Assembly: GCF_021390475.1 (NCBI RefSeq)
Contig: NZ_JAJUWS010000008.1
Span: 99,369-163,368, forward strand
Direction: 5' to 3'
Source of the DNA: Streptomyces sp. ST2-7A
GTDB lineage: Bacteria > Actinomycetota > Actinomycetes > Streptomycetales > Streptomycetaceae
DNA: 64,000 nt
The notes below the pieces were generated by a model. It was not told the origin of the DNA, did no database searches, and worked only from the letters and a program-made list of their open reading frames with translations. The translations under genes and the position numbers were made by a program. Of the stretch, positions 42,525 through 52,169 are shown one piece after another. Positions within the stretch are counted from its first letter, which is position 1. Each line of letters opens with the position of its first letter.

Positions 42525-43151
42525 TCATCCGCGGGCTCCGGTGAGCAGATACGTCCGGGCGGCACCGGCGGCGGAGAGCGAGGCGAGCAGTCGTGCCGAC
42601 TCGGCCGGTGCGTTCCCGAGCGCGTGGAGTCGCTCCTCGGAGACCCGCCGTTCCTCGGTCGCCAGGGCCGCCAGCGCGGCGTCCGGATCCCCGGGCACCC
42701 GGTGCTCCGGCACGTCCTCCCCGGGGGACGGGCGCGGGTCGGCCCGCCCGTCGGTCCTCCCGGAGTCCTTGCCGGTCCCCATGCCGGCGCCGACGCCCTC
42801 CGGGGAGCCGGTGTCCTCCGTTTCCCCGGGGAGCGTCTCCCGCCGTGTGCGGTCGATCGCCGGGTCGGGCTCGGCGGGAACGCCCGGGCCCTCCAGGTCG
42901 GCCGCGGCGGCGGTGCGCAGCGGGCCCAGCAGACCGGCCAGCGAGGGGTGCGCCAGCAGGGTTGCGTTGTACCGTTCCACCAATCCGGCGCTCTGCCGGG
43001 TGACGGCGGCCGGAAGGCCGTTTTCGGCCCGTCCGGACGCCGCCGGCGGCGGTACGGGTGATTCGCCGGCCGAACAGCCGGGCAGGGTGATCCCCAGGAC
43101 AATCGCCCCGGCGCTGCCGAGCAGCGCGCGTCTGGGCAACTCGATGGGCAC
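42525..43151 (-). CDS. Lipoprotein of unknown function
   Basis: 208 residues. The signal has paired arginines (LPRRALLGSAG) and a lipobox LPGC, so it is a membrane-anchored, possibly Tat-exported lipoprotein. The mature part is a helical N-terminal stretch, a long Pro/Gly/Asp-rich linker (about residues 85-150), and a helical C-terminus. The start is a GTG at 43151 with GGGGAG about eleven bases upstream, rather long. The context with DUF4439 suggests a helical-bundle protein at the cell surface. No enzymatic motif is seen. Confidence 0.65.
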   Translation of the reverse strand: MPIELPRRALLGSAGAIVLGITLPGCSAGESPVPPPAASGRAENGLPAAVTRQSAGLVERYNATLLAHPSLAGLLGPLRTAAAADLEGPGVPAEPDPAIDRTRRETLPGETEDTGSPEGVGAGMGTGKDSGRTDGRADPRPSPGEDVPEHRVPGDPDAALAALATEERRVSEERLHALGNAPAESARLLASLSAAGAARTYLLTGARG

Positions 43152-43597
43152 GATGCGCCGTACTCCCCGTGGTCCGATTCGCGTCAGTCGTGTGCGTCCC
43201 GGTGGGCCGCACGGATCGGAGGATCCGTAGGGTCCGGGCCGCGGGCCGCACCGCGCCGGGGTGGCGCCGGGTGTCGGCGGGCGCCCCGGGCCACCGGGAC
43301 GGCGTGCGCGGCCCGGCGGGTGATCCGCGGTTCCGTGAGGGTACCCCTGCGCACCCCTGTTCCCCCGCGCCACCCCGGTACCCGGGTACGGAGCCACTCG
43401 ACCGGCCCCTCGGCCCCCATCACCCGCGCGGACACCCTTCCCGAAGCGGTCGGCCGGGCGTCCCGCAGGCGATAGGGTGTTTTCCGGCGGTGTGGCACGA
43501 CCCCGCCGTCGGGCCCGAAATGTCCCACCGGCACCGGGACGACACGGGATCCCACGAGCACCCGGACAACAGCAGACGCGGCCGAGGAGTCACCCGG
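43152..43597. other. Divergent intergenic region upstream of rimP
   Basis: 446 bases. It contains the 12-base palindrome GTACCCGGGTAC at 43378-43389 and a -10-like TAGGGT at 43473-43478 that probably serves the rimP-nusA unit. No gene is seen. Confidence 0.45.
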
Positions 43598-44095
43598 ATG
43601 AGCACCACCCAGATCGACAGGCTGCGGGAGTTGTTGGAACCGCTTGCCGCCCGGCAGGGCATGGAGCTGGAGGACCTCACCCTGACCCGCGCCGGTCGCC
43701 GTCAGGTCCTGCAGTTGGTCGTCGACACCGACGAGGGCATTCAGCTGGACGAGTGCGCGGAGCTGAGCCGTGCCGCGTCCGAGTTGTTGGACGCGGAGGA
43801 CGCGATGGGTGCCGATCCGTATGTCCTGGAGGTCACCTCCCCCGGTGTGGACCGTCCCCTGACCCAGCCGCGCCATTTCCGCCGCGCGGTGGGCCGAATG
43901 GTGCGGATCCGGCCGACCTCGGGAGAGGACTTCACCGCCCGCCTGCTGGGGCTGGACGACGAAGGGCTTGATCTGGAGATCCCGGGGGAGAAGGGCCGCA
44001 GGCCCAAGCCCCGGCGGATCGTCTTCGCCGAGGTCGAGCAGGTGCGCGGCGAGGTCGACTTCAGCCGCAAGGACATGCCGGAAGAGGAGGCGTAG
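43598..44095 (+). CDS. rimP: Ribosome maturation factor RimP
   Basis: 165 residues. Two domains: the N-terminal half has [20 protein letters not shown], and the second, SH3-like half follows [20 protein letters not shown], the RimP signature. It helps 30S subunit assembly. GAGGAG lies eight bases before the ATG at 43598. nusA starts two bases after its stop, the classic rimP-nusA operon. Confidence 0.95.
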   Translation: MSTTQIDRLRELLEPLAARQGMELEDLTLTRAGRRQVLQLVVDTDEGIQLDECAELSRAASELLDAEDAMGADPYVLEVTSPGVDRPLTQPRHFRRAVGRMVRIRPTSGEDFTARLLGLDDEGLDLEIPGEKGRRPKPRRIVFAEVEQVRGEVDFSRKDMPEEEA

Positions 44096-44097
44096 TC

Positions 44098-45312
<1,215 letters not shown>

Positions 45313-45330
45313 GGCCCGGCGTCGCACACG

Positions 45331-45372
45331 AACGGCCGGTGGGGGCCCGGGGACGGGCCCCCACCGGCCGTT
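45331..45372 (+). terminator. Terminator of the rimP-nusA unit
   Basis: Perfect 18-bp arms at 45331-45348 and 45355-45372 with a six-base loop. It separates nusA from ylxR, which in many bacteria are one operon. Confidence 0.75.
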
Positions 45373-45508
45373 ATGCCCCCCCGAACCCGTCCCGGCGTGG
45401 AATACCCGCGCCGGTGAGGGTGTTGGCAGGACGGGGCGGATCCGGGTGATCGCCGCCCGGACGGATCAACGGCGTGCCCCCGATCACGAAAAGGGGCGCG
45501 CGGGGAGG

Positions 45509-45514
45509 TAGAAT
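45509..45514 (+). promoter_or_regulatory. -10 of a ylxR promoter
   Basis: TAGAAT ends five bases before the ylxR ATG. A GGGAGG just upstream of it would be too far to act in initiation, so a leaderless or near-leaderless transcript is likely. It explains expression beyond the nusA terminator. Confidence 0.5.
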
Positions 45515-45519
45515 CGACG

Positions 45520-45822
45520 ATGTCCGGCCGGACGCACGTCCGAGCCTGCCCGGAGCGCACCTGTGTGGGCTGTCGGGAACGCTCCTCCAGGGACCGGCTG
45601 CTGCGTGTGGCGCTGGAAGGGAACACCTGTGTTCCCGATCCGCGCGGTACGCTGCCCGGGCGGGGTGCCTACCTGCATCCCGCGCCCGCCTGTCTGGAGG
45701 CAGCGTTGCGCCGCAGGGCGTTCCCCAGGGCATTCCGCCGCGGGGGGCTCCTGGACACGGCGCCCCTGGAGCGGGCGGTCCGCCCTCCGGCGGGACGGGA
45801 AACACCGCACCAACAGTGGTAG
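45520..45822 (+). CDS. ylxR: YlxR family nucleic-acid-binding protein
   Basis: 100 residues. N-terminal [18 protein letters not shown], central [16 protein letters not shown], and [18 protein letters not shown] are the YlxR (DUF448) signatures; a positively charged fold proposed to bind RNA. Two cysteines form a CxxC. Its place between nusA and infB is conserved in bacteria. A candidate leaderless promoter precedes it, and the gap to infB carries chained minigenes. Confidence 0.9.
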   Translation: MSGRTHVRACPERTCVGCRERSSRDRLLRVALEGNTCVPDPRGTLPGRGAYLHPAPACLEAALRRRAFPRAFRRGGLLDTAPLERAVRPPAGRETPHQQW

Positions 45823-45899
45823 AGCCCCATGCACGACTCGGCACGCGGTTCCCCGCGTGGCCGAGGTACCTCGCGAGTTGGAAGTAGGTCGAGATTGCG

Positions 45900-45942
45900 A
45901 TGAGCACTCGATGAGTACGCGATGAGTACGCCCATGCAGTAG
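45900..45942 (+). other. Three chained minigenes in the infB leader
   Basis: ATG AGC ACT CGA TGA, then ATG AGT ACG CGA TGA, then ATG AGT ACG CCC ATG CAG TAG. Each start overlaps the previous stop as ATGA, giving peptides MSTR, MSTR and MSTPMQ. The last stop lies 45 bases before the infB GTG. The unit CGATGAGTACG is repeated. No strong Shine-Dalgarno precedes the first. The chance of three in-line ATGA couplings is small, but the function is unknown. Confidence 0.5.
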
Positions 45943-45987
45943 CGAAGGTCCGGCGGACGACCCACCCCGGACCGACTAAGGAGCGAA

Positions 45988-48900
45988 GTGGCTAAGGTCC
46001 GGGTATACGAGCTCGCCAAGGAGCTTGGAGTCGAGAGCAAGGTCGTCATGGCCAAACTCCAGGAATTGGGTGAGTTCGTCCGTTCGGCGTCCTCGACAAT
46101 CGAGGCGCCCGTGGTTCGCAAGTTGACGAACGCATTCGACGGCGGCGCCTCCGGCGCCCGCAAGTCCGCCAAACCGTCCGCACCCCGCAAGCCCGGCGCC
46201 GCGGCGCCGCGTCCGGGTGCCCCGAAGCCGGGCGTCCCCGGCCCCGGCCCCCGTCCGGGTGCCGCCGCGCCGCGTCCCGGCGCCCCGAAGCCGGCGGCCG
46301 AGCGCCCCGGCGGTCCGGCGACCCCCCGCCCGGGTGGTTCCGCCCCCAAGCCCGGCCCGAAGCCGCCTGCACCGGCCCCGGCACCGGCCCCGGCGCCCGC
46401 GCCGGCCCAGCAGCGTCCGGCCGCCCCGGCGGCTCCGACCGGCCCCGAGTTCACCGCGCCGCCCTCCGCGCCCGAGACCGGCCGTTCCGGCCCGCGTCCG
46501 GGTGGGGGCGCGCCCCGTCCCGGTGGTGCGAAGCCGAACGAGCGTCCCGCCGCCGGCGGTCAGGGCGCGGCCAAGCCGGGCGGTCCCCGTCCGGGTGGCG
46601 GCGCGCCCCGTCCCGGTGGCGCGAAGCCGGGGGCCCGTCCCTCCGGCCCGCGTCCGGGTAACAATCCCTTCACCTCCGGTGGTTCCACCGGCATGGCCCG
46701 CCCGCAGGCCCGTCCCGGCGGCGGCCGCCCCGGTGCCGGTCCGGCCGGTGCCCGTCCCCAGGCCCCCGGCCAGGGCGGCGGCCCCCGTCCCCAGGCGCCG
46801 GGTGGCGGTCGTGCCACGCCGGGCAACATGCCGCGTCCGCAGGCCGGGCCCGGTGGCCCGCGTCCGGGCGGCGGCAACCGTCCCAACCCGGGCATGATGC
46901 CGCAGCGGCCCGCCGCGGGCGGTCGTCCCGGTCCGGGCGGCCCCGGTGGTCCCGGCGGTCGCGGTCAGGGCGGCGGCGCGGGTCGTCCGGGCGGTGGTTT
47001 CGCCGGTCGTCCCGCCGGCCCCGGTGGCGGCGGCGCGGGTCGTCCGGGCGGTGGTTTCGCCGGTCGTCCCGCCGGCCCCGGTGGCGGCGGCGCGGGTCGT
47101 CCCGGCGGTCCGGGCGGCGGTTTCGGCGGTCGTCCCGGCTTCGGCGGTCGTCCCGGTGGCCCGGGTGGTCGTGGCGGCACGCAGGGTGCCTTCGGTCGTC
47201 CGGGTGGGCCCGCCCGTCGTGGACGCAAGTCCAAGCGGCAGCGCCGCCAGGAGTACGAGGCCATGCAGGCGCCGTCGATCGGTGGCGTGATGCTGCCTCG
47301 CGGCAACGGCGAGCCCGTTCGCCTGTCCCGCGGTGCCTCCCTCACCGACTTCGCCGAGAAGATCAACGCCAACCCGGCCTCGCTGGTGCAGGTGATGTTC
47401 AACCTCGGTGAGATGGTCACCGCGACCCAGTCGGTCTCCGACGAGACGCTGCAGTTGCTCGGCGACGAGATGAACTACACCGTTCGCATCGTCAGCCCGG
47501 AGGAGGAGGACCGCGAGCTGCTCGAGTCCTTCGACATCGACTTCGGTGAGGACGAGGGCGGCGAGGACCTCCTGGTGGCCCGTCCGCCGGTGGTCACCGT
47601 GATGGGTCACGTCGACCACGGAAAGACGCGCCTGCTGGACGCCATCCGGAAGACCAACGTCATCGAGGGTGAGGCCGGCGGCATCACCCAGCACATCGGC
47701 GCGTACCAGGTCTCCACGGAGGTCAACGGCGAGGAGCGGGCGATCACCTTCATCGACACCCCGGGTCACGAGGCGTTCACCGCCATGCGTGCCCGTGGTG
47801 CGAAGTCGACGGACATCGCCGTCCTGGTCGTCGCGGCCAACGACGGCGTGATGCCGCAGACGATCGAGGCGCTCAACCACGCCAAGGCGGCCGAGGTGCC
47901 GATCGTCGTCGCGGTCAACAAGATCGACGTCGAGGGCGCGGACCCGACCAAGGTGCGCGGTCAGCTGACCGAGTACGGCCTGGTGGCCGAGGAGTACGGC
48001 GGCGAGACCATGTTCGTCGACATCTCCGCCAAGCAGGGCATCAACATCCAGGGTGTCCTGGAGGCCGTGGTCCTCACCGCCGACGCCGCGCTGGACCTGC
48101 GGGCCAACCCGAAGCAGGACGCGCAGGGCATCGCGATCGAGGCGCACCTGGACAAGGGCCGCGGCGCCGTGGCCACCGTCCTGGTGCAGCGAGGCACCCT
48201 GCGGGTCGGCGACGTCATGGTCGCGGGCGACGCCCACGGCCGTGTGCGGGCCATGCTCGACGACTCCGGTCGCAACATCGAGGAGGCCGGTCCGTCCACC
48301 CCGGTGTTGGTGCAGGGTCTGACCAACGTGCCGGGCGCGGGCGACAACTTCCTCGTCGTCGGCGAGGACCGCACCGCCCGTCAGATCGCCGAGAAGCGTG
48401 CCGCCCGCGAGCGGAACGCCGCCTTCGCCAAGCGTGTCCGCCGGGTCTCCCTGGAGGACCTGGACAAGGCGCTCAAGGCCGGCGAGATGGAGCAGCTCAA
48501 CCTCATCATCAAGGGTGACGCCTCCGGTTCGGTCGAGGCGCTGGAGTCCTCGCTGCTGCAGCTGGACGTCGGCGAGGATGTCGAGCTGCGGGTGCTCCAC
48601 CGGGGCGTCGGCGCGGTCACCGAGACCGACATCGACCTGGCCACCGGCTCCGACGCCATCGTCATCGGCTTCAACGTGCGCGCGGCCGGCCGTGCCACCC
48701 AGATGGCCGACCGCGAGGGCGTGGACGTCCGGTACTACTCGGTCATCTACCAGGCGATCGAGGAGATCGAGGCGGCCCTGAAGGGCATGCTGAAGCCGGA
48801 GTACGAGGAGGTCGAGCTCGGCACCGCGGAGATCCGCGAGGTCTTCCGGTCCTCCAAGCTCGGCAACATCGCCGGTGTCCTCATCCGGTCGGGCGAGGTC

Positions 48901-49104
48901 AAGCGGAACACCAAGGCCCGCCTGCTGCGCGACGGCAAGGTCATCGCGGAGAGCCTCAACATCGAGGGTCTGCGCCGCTTCAAGGACGATGTCACCGAGA
49001 TCCGCGAGGGTTACGAGGGCGGTATCAACCTCGGCAACTTCAACGACATCAAGGTGGACGACGTCATCGCCACGTACGAACTGCGGGAGAAGCCCCGCGG
49101 CTGA
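45988..49104 (+). CDS. infB: Translation initiation factor IF-2
   Basis: 1038 residues, long as in actinobacteria. The N-terminal IF2N helix is [20 protein letters not shown]. Residues about 50-415 are a Pro/Gly/Arg/Ala-rich disordered region with repeats. The G domain begins near residue 535: [13 protein letters not shown] (G1), DTPGHEAF (G3) and NKID (G4). Domains II-IV follow, ending in the initiator-tRNA-binding C2 module. The GTG start has AAGGAG four bases upstream. It delivers fMet-tRNA to the 30S subunit. A 19-bp hairpin follows the stop. Confidence 0.97.
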   Translation: MAKVRVYELAKELGVESKVVMAKLQELGEFVRSASSTIEAPVVRKLTNAFDGGASGARKSAKPSAPRKPGAAAPRPGAPKPGVPGPGPRPGAAAPRPGAPKPAAERPGGPATPRPGGSAPKPGPKPPAPAPAPAPAPAPAQQRPAAPAAPTGPEFTAPPSAPETGRSGPRPGGGAPRPGGAKPNERPAAGGQGAAKPGGPRPGGGAPRPGGAKPGARPSGPRPGNNPFTSGGSTGMARPQARPGGGRPGAGPAGARPQAPGQGGGPRPQAPGGGRATPGNMPRPQAGPGGPRPGGGNRPNPGMMPQRPAAGGRPGPGGPGGPGGRGQGGGAGRPGGGFAGRPAGPGGGGAGRPGGGFAGRPAGPGGGGAGRPGGPGGGFGGRPGFGGRPGGPGGRGGTQGAFGRPGGPARRGRKSKRQRRQEYEAMQAPSIGGVMLPRGNGEPVRLSRGASLTDFAEKINANPASLVQVMFNLGEMVTATQSVSDETLQLLGDEMNYTVRIVSPEEEDRELLESFDIDFGEDEGGEDLLVARPPVVTVMGHVDHGKTRLLDAIRKTNVIEGEAGGITQHIGAYQVSTEVNGEERAITFIDTPGHEAFTAMRARGAKSTDIAVLVVAANDGVMPQTIEALNHAKAAEVPIVVAVNKIDVEGADPTKVRGQLTEYGLVAEEYGGETMFVDISAKQGINIQGVLEAVVLTADAALDLRANPKQDAQGIAIEAHLDKGRGAVATVLVQRGTLRVGDVMVAGDAHGRVRAMLDDSGRNIEEAGPSTPVLVQGLTNVPGAGDNFLVVGEDRTARQIAEKRAARERNAAFAKRVRRVSLEDLDKALKAGEMEQLNLIIKGDASGSVEALESSLLQLDVGEDVELRVLHRGVGAVTETDIDLATGSDAIVIGFNVRAAGRATQMADREGVDVRYYSVIYQAIEEIEAALKGMLKPEYEEVELGTAEIREVFRSSKLGNIAGVLIRSGEVKRNTKARLLRDGKVIAESLNIEGLRRFKDDVTEIREGYEGGINLGNFNDIKVDDVIATYELREKPRG
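46981..47094 (+). repeat. Direct 57-bp repeat within infB
   Basis: Two adjacent identical 57-bp copies (46981-47037 and 47038-47094), encoding a 19-residue unit rich in Gly, Arg and Pro ([19 protein letters not shown]). It lies in the disordered N-terminal part, so length change would be tolerated. Confidence 0.85.
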
Positions 49105-49131
49105 TCCCGCCGGAACGCTCGGCGGAACACA

Positions 49132-49174
49132 CCGGGGCCGGGCGGCGGAGCACAACTCCGTCGCCCGGCCCCGG
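49132..49174 (+). terminator. infB terminator
   Basis: 19-bp arms with one mismatch (49132-49150 and 49156-49174), five-base loop, 27 bases after the infB stop. Confidence 0.75.
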
Positions 49175-49184
49175 CCGTTCCGCC

Positions 49185-49190
49185 TACGAT
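49185..49190 (+). promoter_or_regulatory. -10 of a leaderless promoter for the DUF503 gene
   Basis: TACGAT ends seven bases before the ATG at 49198, and no Shine-Dalgarno is present. This spacing decides in favour of 49198 over the ATG at 49192. Confidence 0.5.
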
Positions 49191-49197
49191 CATGGGC

Positions 49198-49491
49198 ATG
49201 TACACCGGGACCCTCTCGTTCGACCTGTTGCTCGGCGATGTTCACTCGCTCAAGCAGAAGCGTTCGCTGGTCCGTCCGATCGTGGCGGAACTGCGCCGAT
49301 CCCTCGCGGTCTGCGCCGCGGAGGTCGGCGATCAGGACCTGCACCGCCGCGCCCGGATCGGGGTCGCGGTGGTCTCCGGGGAGGCCGGTCACCTGACCGA
49401 CATCCTCGACCGGTGCGAGCGGTTGGTCGCCGCCCGCCCGGAAGTGGAGTTGCTGTCCGTGCGGCGGCGCATCCACGGCGAGGACGACTGA
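49198..49491 (+). CDS. DUF503 family protein (YlxP-like)
   Basis: 97 residues beginning MYTGTLSFDLLLGDVHSLKQ, the DUF503 hallmark, and ending with EVELLSVRRRI. A small ferredoxin-like-fold protein conserved between infB and rbfA in Gram-positives, thought to act in ribosome assembly or function. It is followed by rbfA 52 bases later, probably in one transcript. Confidence 0.88.
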   Translation: MYTGTLSFDLLLGDVHSLKQKRSLVRPIVAELRRSLAVCAAEVGDQDLHRRARIGVAVVSGEAGHLTDILDRCERLVAARPEVELLSVRRRIHGEDD

Positions 49492-49543
49492 GCAGCGGCC
49501 GTTCCCGCCCACGACCAGGCACCAACACAGAGGAGACGGAGCA

Positions 49544-50044
49544 GTGGCCAACAACGCGCGCGCCGACAACCTGGCGAAACTCATCCGCGAGGTGGTCGCC
49601 GGAAAGTTGCAACGGGGCATCAAGGACCCCCGCATCCAGAACAACCAGGTGACCGTCACGGACACCCGGGTCACCGGTGACCTGCGGGAGGGGACCGTCT
49701 TCTACACCGTCTACGGCGACGAGGCGGACCGCGCGGCGGTCGCCGCCGGATTGGAGAGCGCGAAGGGGATGCTCCGCACGGAGGTCGGGAAGGCCGCCGG
49801 CATCAAGCACACTCCCAGCCTGACCTTCATCCCCGACGCCCTGCCGGAGAACGCCCGCGCGATGGAGGAACTGTTCTCCGCCGCCCGGGAGCGGGACGAC
49901 CGAGTGCGCCGCGAGGCGGAGGGCGCCGGCTACGCGGGTGACCCGGATCCCTACCGCCGGCCGACCGAGGAGGAGACCGACGGGTCCGATGGCTCCGACG
50001 GGTCGGGCGACACCCCCGGTACCGGGGGCGACTCCCGCGCATGA
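49544..50044 (+). CDS. rbfA: 30S ribosome-binding factor A
   Basis: 166 residues. KH-like core of about 120 residues with ADNLAKLIREVVAGKLQRGI, VTVTDTRVTGDLREGTVFYT and HTPSLTFIPD. A C-terminal acidic, Ser/Gly/Asp-rich tail of about 40 residues is typical of actinobacteria. It assists 16S rRNA maturation in the cold. The start is a GTG at 49544 after a purine-rich GAGGAGACGGAG. The stop overlaps the truB start as ATGA. Confidence 0.95.
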   Translation: MANNARADNLAKLIREVVAGKLQRGIKDPRIQNNQVTVTDTRVTGDLREGTVFYTVYGDEADRAAVAAGLESAKGMLRTEVGKAAGIKHTPSLTFIPDALPENARAMEELFSAARERDDRVRREAEGAGYAGDPDPYRRPTEEETDGSDGSDGSGDTPGTGGDSRA

Positions 50045-51045
50045 GCCGCCGTTCAGCCAAGGGTCCCGACGGACTCGTCGTCGTCGACAAGCCCGCCGGA
50101 CACACCTCCCACGACGTGGTCGCCCGGCTGCGCGGCATCGCCCGCACCCGCCGGGTCGGCCACGCCGGCACGCTGGACCCGATGGCGACCGGCGTCCTGG
50201 TCATCGGCCTGGGCCGGGCCACCCGGTTGCTCGGTCACCTCGCGTTGACCGAGAAGGAGTACCTGGGCACCATCCGGCTCGGCCAGGACACCGTCACCGA
50301 CGACGCGGAGGGCGAGGTCACCGCCGCCCGGGGCGCCGGGACGGTCGACCGCGCGGCGGTCGAGGTCGCCGTGATCCCGCTGACCGGGGACATCATGCAG
50401 GTCCCCGCCCGGGTGAGCGCGGTGAAGGTCGACGGCAAGCGGGCCTATCACCGGGTGCGGGAGGGCGAGGACGTGGAACTGCCGGCCCGTCCGGTGACCG
50501 TCTCCGGGTTCACCGTCCACGACGTCGTTCCGGGAGCCGCCCCGGACGGCACGCCGGTGCTCGACGTGACGGTGACGGTCGTCTGCTCCTCCGGCACCTA
50601 CATCCGGGCGCTCGCTCGCGACCTGGGGGCGGCCCTGGGCACCGGCGGACACCTCACCGCGCTGCGCCGCACCCGGGTGGGTCCCTACCGGATCGAGGAC
50701 GCCGCCGATCTGGAACGGCTCGCCGGGCGGGCCCGCGCCGGCGCCGCGAACCCCGTCCCCGATGACACGGGTGATGGTGCCGGTGACACCGGCAAGAAGG
50801 ACGACGGCCCCGCGGCCTTCGCCCCCATTCCGCTGGGGGAAGCCGCCGCCACGGCCTTTCCCCGCTGGGATCTGGACACCCGCCGCACCCGCCTGATCGC
50901 CAACGGCGTGCGGCTGGACGCGGAGGAGCTGCCCGAGCCGCTGCGCTCCGCCGGACCGGTGGCGGCCTTCGGCACCGACGGACGACTGGTGGCGCTGGTC
51001 GAGGCGGAGAAGCGACACATTCGGATTCACGTCGGGTTCTCCTGA
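50041..51045 (+). CDS. truB: tRNA pseudouridine(55) synthase
   Basis: 334 residues. The catalytic aspartate is in HAGTLDPMATGVLVIGLG near residue 45; KEYLGTIRLGQDTVTDD, QVPARVSAVKVDGKRAYHRV and SSGTYIRALARDLG are the other TruB motifs. A C-terminal PUA-like region completes it, with an insert of about 30 acidic residues before it. It makes pseudouridine 55 in the T loop of tRNA. It is coupled to rbfA by ATGA. A perfect 20-bp terminator follows. Confidence 0.95.
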   Translation: MSRRSAKGPDGLVVVDKPAGHTSHDVVARLRGIARTRRVGHAGTLDPMATGVLVIGLGRATRLLGHLALTEKEYLGTIRLGQDTVTDDAEGEVTAARGAGTVDRAAVEVAVIPLTGDIMQVPARVSAVKVDGKRAYHRVREGEDVELPARPVTVSGFTVHDVVPGAAPDGTPVLDVTVTVVCSSGTYIRALARDLGAALGTGGHLTALRRTRVGPYRIEDAADLERLAGRARAGAANPVPDDTGDGAGDTGKKDDGPAAFAPIPLGEAAATAFPRWDLDTRRTRLIANGVRLDAEELPEPLRSAGPVAAFGTDGRLVALVEAEKRHIRIHVGFS

Positions 51046-51060
51046 CCCGACGACGACACC

Positions 51061-51104
51061 CCGGTCTCCCGGCCCCACCCGAACGGGTGGGGCCGGGAGA
51101 CCGG
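51061..51104 (+). terminator. truB terminator
   Basis: Perfect 20-bp arms at 51061-51080 and 51085-51104 with a GAAC loop, the same loop as the proS terminator. Confidence 0.85.
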
Positions 51105-51208
51105 GCCGGCAGAGGGACCGGCCGCACCGGGGCGGCCCGCTGCCGGACCCCGGTGACCGGCCGGTATGTTGGACCGGAAGGCCCCTTCCACGGCGAGGAG
51201 AGACAACG

Positions 51209-52153
51209 GTGGAGCGCTGGAACGGACTGGCTGACGTCCCGGTCGACCGGGAGGACGCCGTCGTCACCATCGGCTCCTTCGACGGGGTGCACCGCGGACA
51301 CCAGTTGATCATCGGGAAGGCGGTGGAGCGGGCCCGGGAGCTGGGTCTGCCCGCCGTGGTGGTCACCTTCGCCCCCCATCCGATGGAGGTCATCCGCCCC
51401 GGCAGCCACCCGCCGCTGCTGGCCCCACACCCCTACCGCGCCGAACTCATGGCCGAACTGGGGGTGGACGCGGTCCTGGTTCTGCCCTTCACCCGGGAGT
51501 TCTCGCGGCTCTCCCCCGAGGAGTTCGTGGTCAAGGTCCTGGTGGAGAAGCTGCGAGCCCGCACCGTCGTGGAGGGACCCAACTTCCGCTTCGGTCACCG
51601 GGCCGCCGGCACCGTGGACACGCTGATCGAGATGGGTCGGGAGCGCGGCTTCGATGTCCTGGTGGTGGATCTCTTCGTGCGCGGCGCGGCGGGCGACGGC
51701 GAACCCTTCTCCTCAACCCTCGTCCGTCGGCTGATCGCCGAGGGTGACGTCGACGGGGCCGCCGAGATCCTGGGACGTCCCCACCGGGTCGAGGGCACCG
51801 TGGTGTCCGGTGCCCGGCGCGGACGGGAGTTGGGCTTCCCCACCGCGAACCTGGACACCGTGCCCCACTCGGCGATCCCGGCGGATGGTGTCTACGCGGG
51901 GCGTCTCATCGCCGGGGAGGCCATGCCCGCCGCGATCTCGGTCGGCACCAACCCCCAGTTCAACGGGACCGAGCGCACGGTCGAGGCGTACGCCCTGGAC
52001 CGTACCGACCTCGACCTGTACGGCGATCACGTCGCCGTGGAGTTCCACGTCCGGCTGCGGGGTCAGGAGACCTTCGACGGCCTGGAGGCGTTCATCGCCC
52101 AGATGCACCGCGACGTGGACCGGACCCGCGAACTGGTGTCCGGGGGCGACTGA
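51209..52153 (+). CDS. ribF: Bifunctional riboflavin kinase/FAD synthetase
   Basis: 314 residues. The N-terminal FMN adenylyltransferase domain has TIGSFDGVHRGHQLIIGKAV and VEGPNFRFGHRAAG; the C-terminal flavokinase domain has GRPHRVEGTVVSGARRGREL, GFPTANLD and GVYAGRL. It converts riboflavin to FMN and FAD. The GTG at 51209 follows GAGGAG by eight bases. It is separated from truB by a strong terminator, so it is likely transcribed from its own promoter, and convergent to the next gene, only 16 bases away. Confidence 0.95.
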   Translation: MERWNGLADVPVDREDAVVTIGSFDGVHRGHQLIIGKAVERARELGLPAVVVTFAPHPMEVIRPGSHPPLLAPHPYRAELMAELGVDAVLVLPFTREFSRLSPEEFVVKVLVEKLRARTVVEGPNFRFGHRAAGTVDTLIEMGRERGFDVLVVDLFVRGAAGDGEPFSSTLVRRLIAEGDVDGAAEILGRPHRVEGTVVSGARRGRELGFPTANLDTVPHSAIPADGVYAGRLIAGEAMPAAISVGTNPQFNGTERTVEAYALDRTDLDLYGDHVAVEFHVRLRGQETFDGLEAFIAQMHRDVDRTRELVSGGD

Positions 52154-52169
52154 GCGCCGTTCGCGTGTC

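Noticed and set aside
43420..43597. Earlier in-frame starts for rimP
   Set aside because: The upstream frame has no conservation pattern, and the ATG at 43598 has a well placed GAGGAG.
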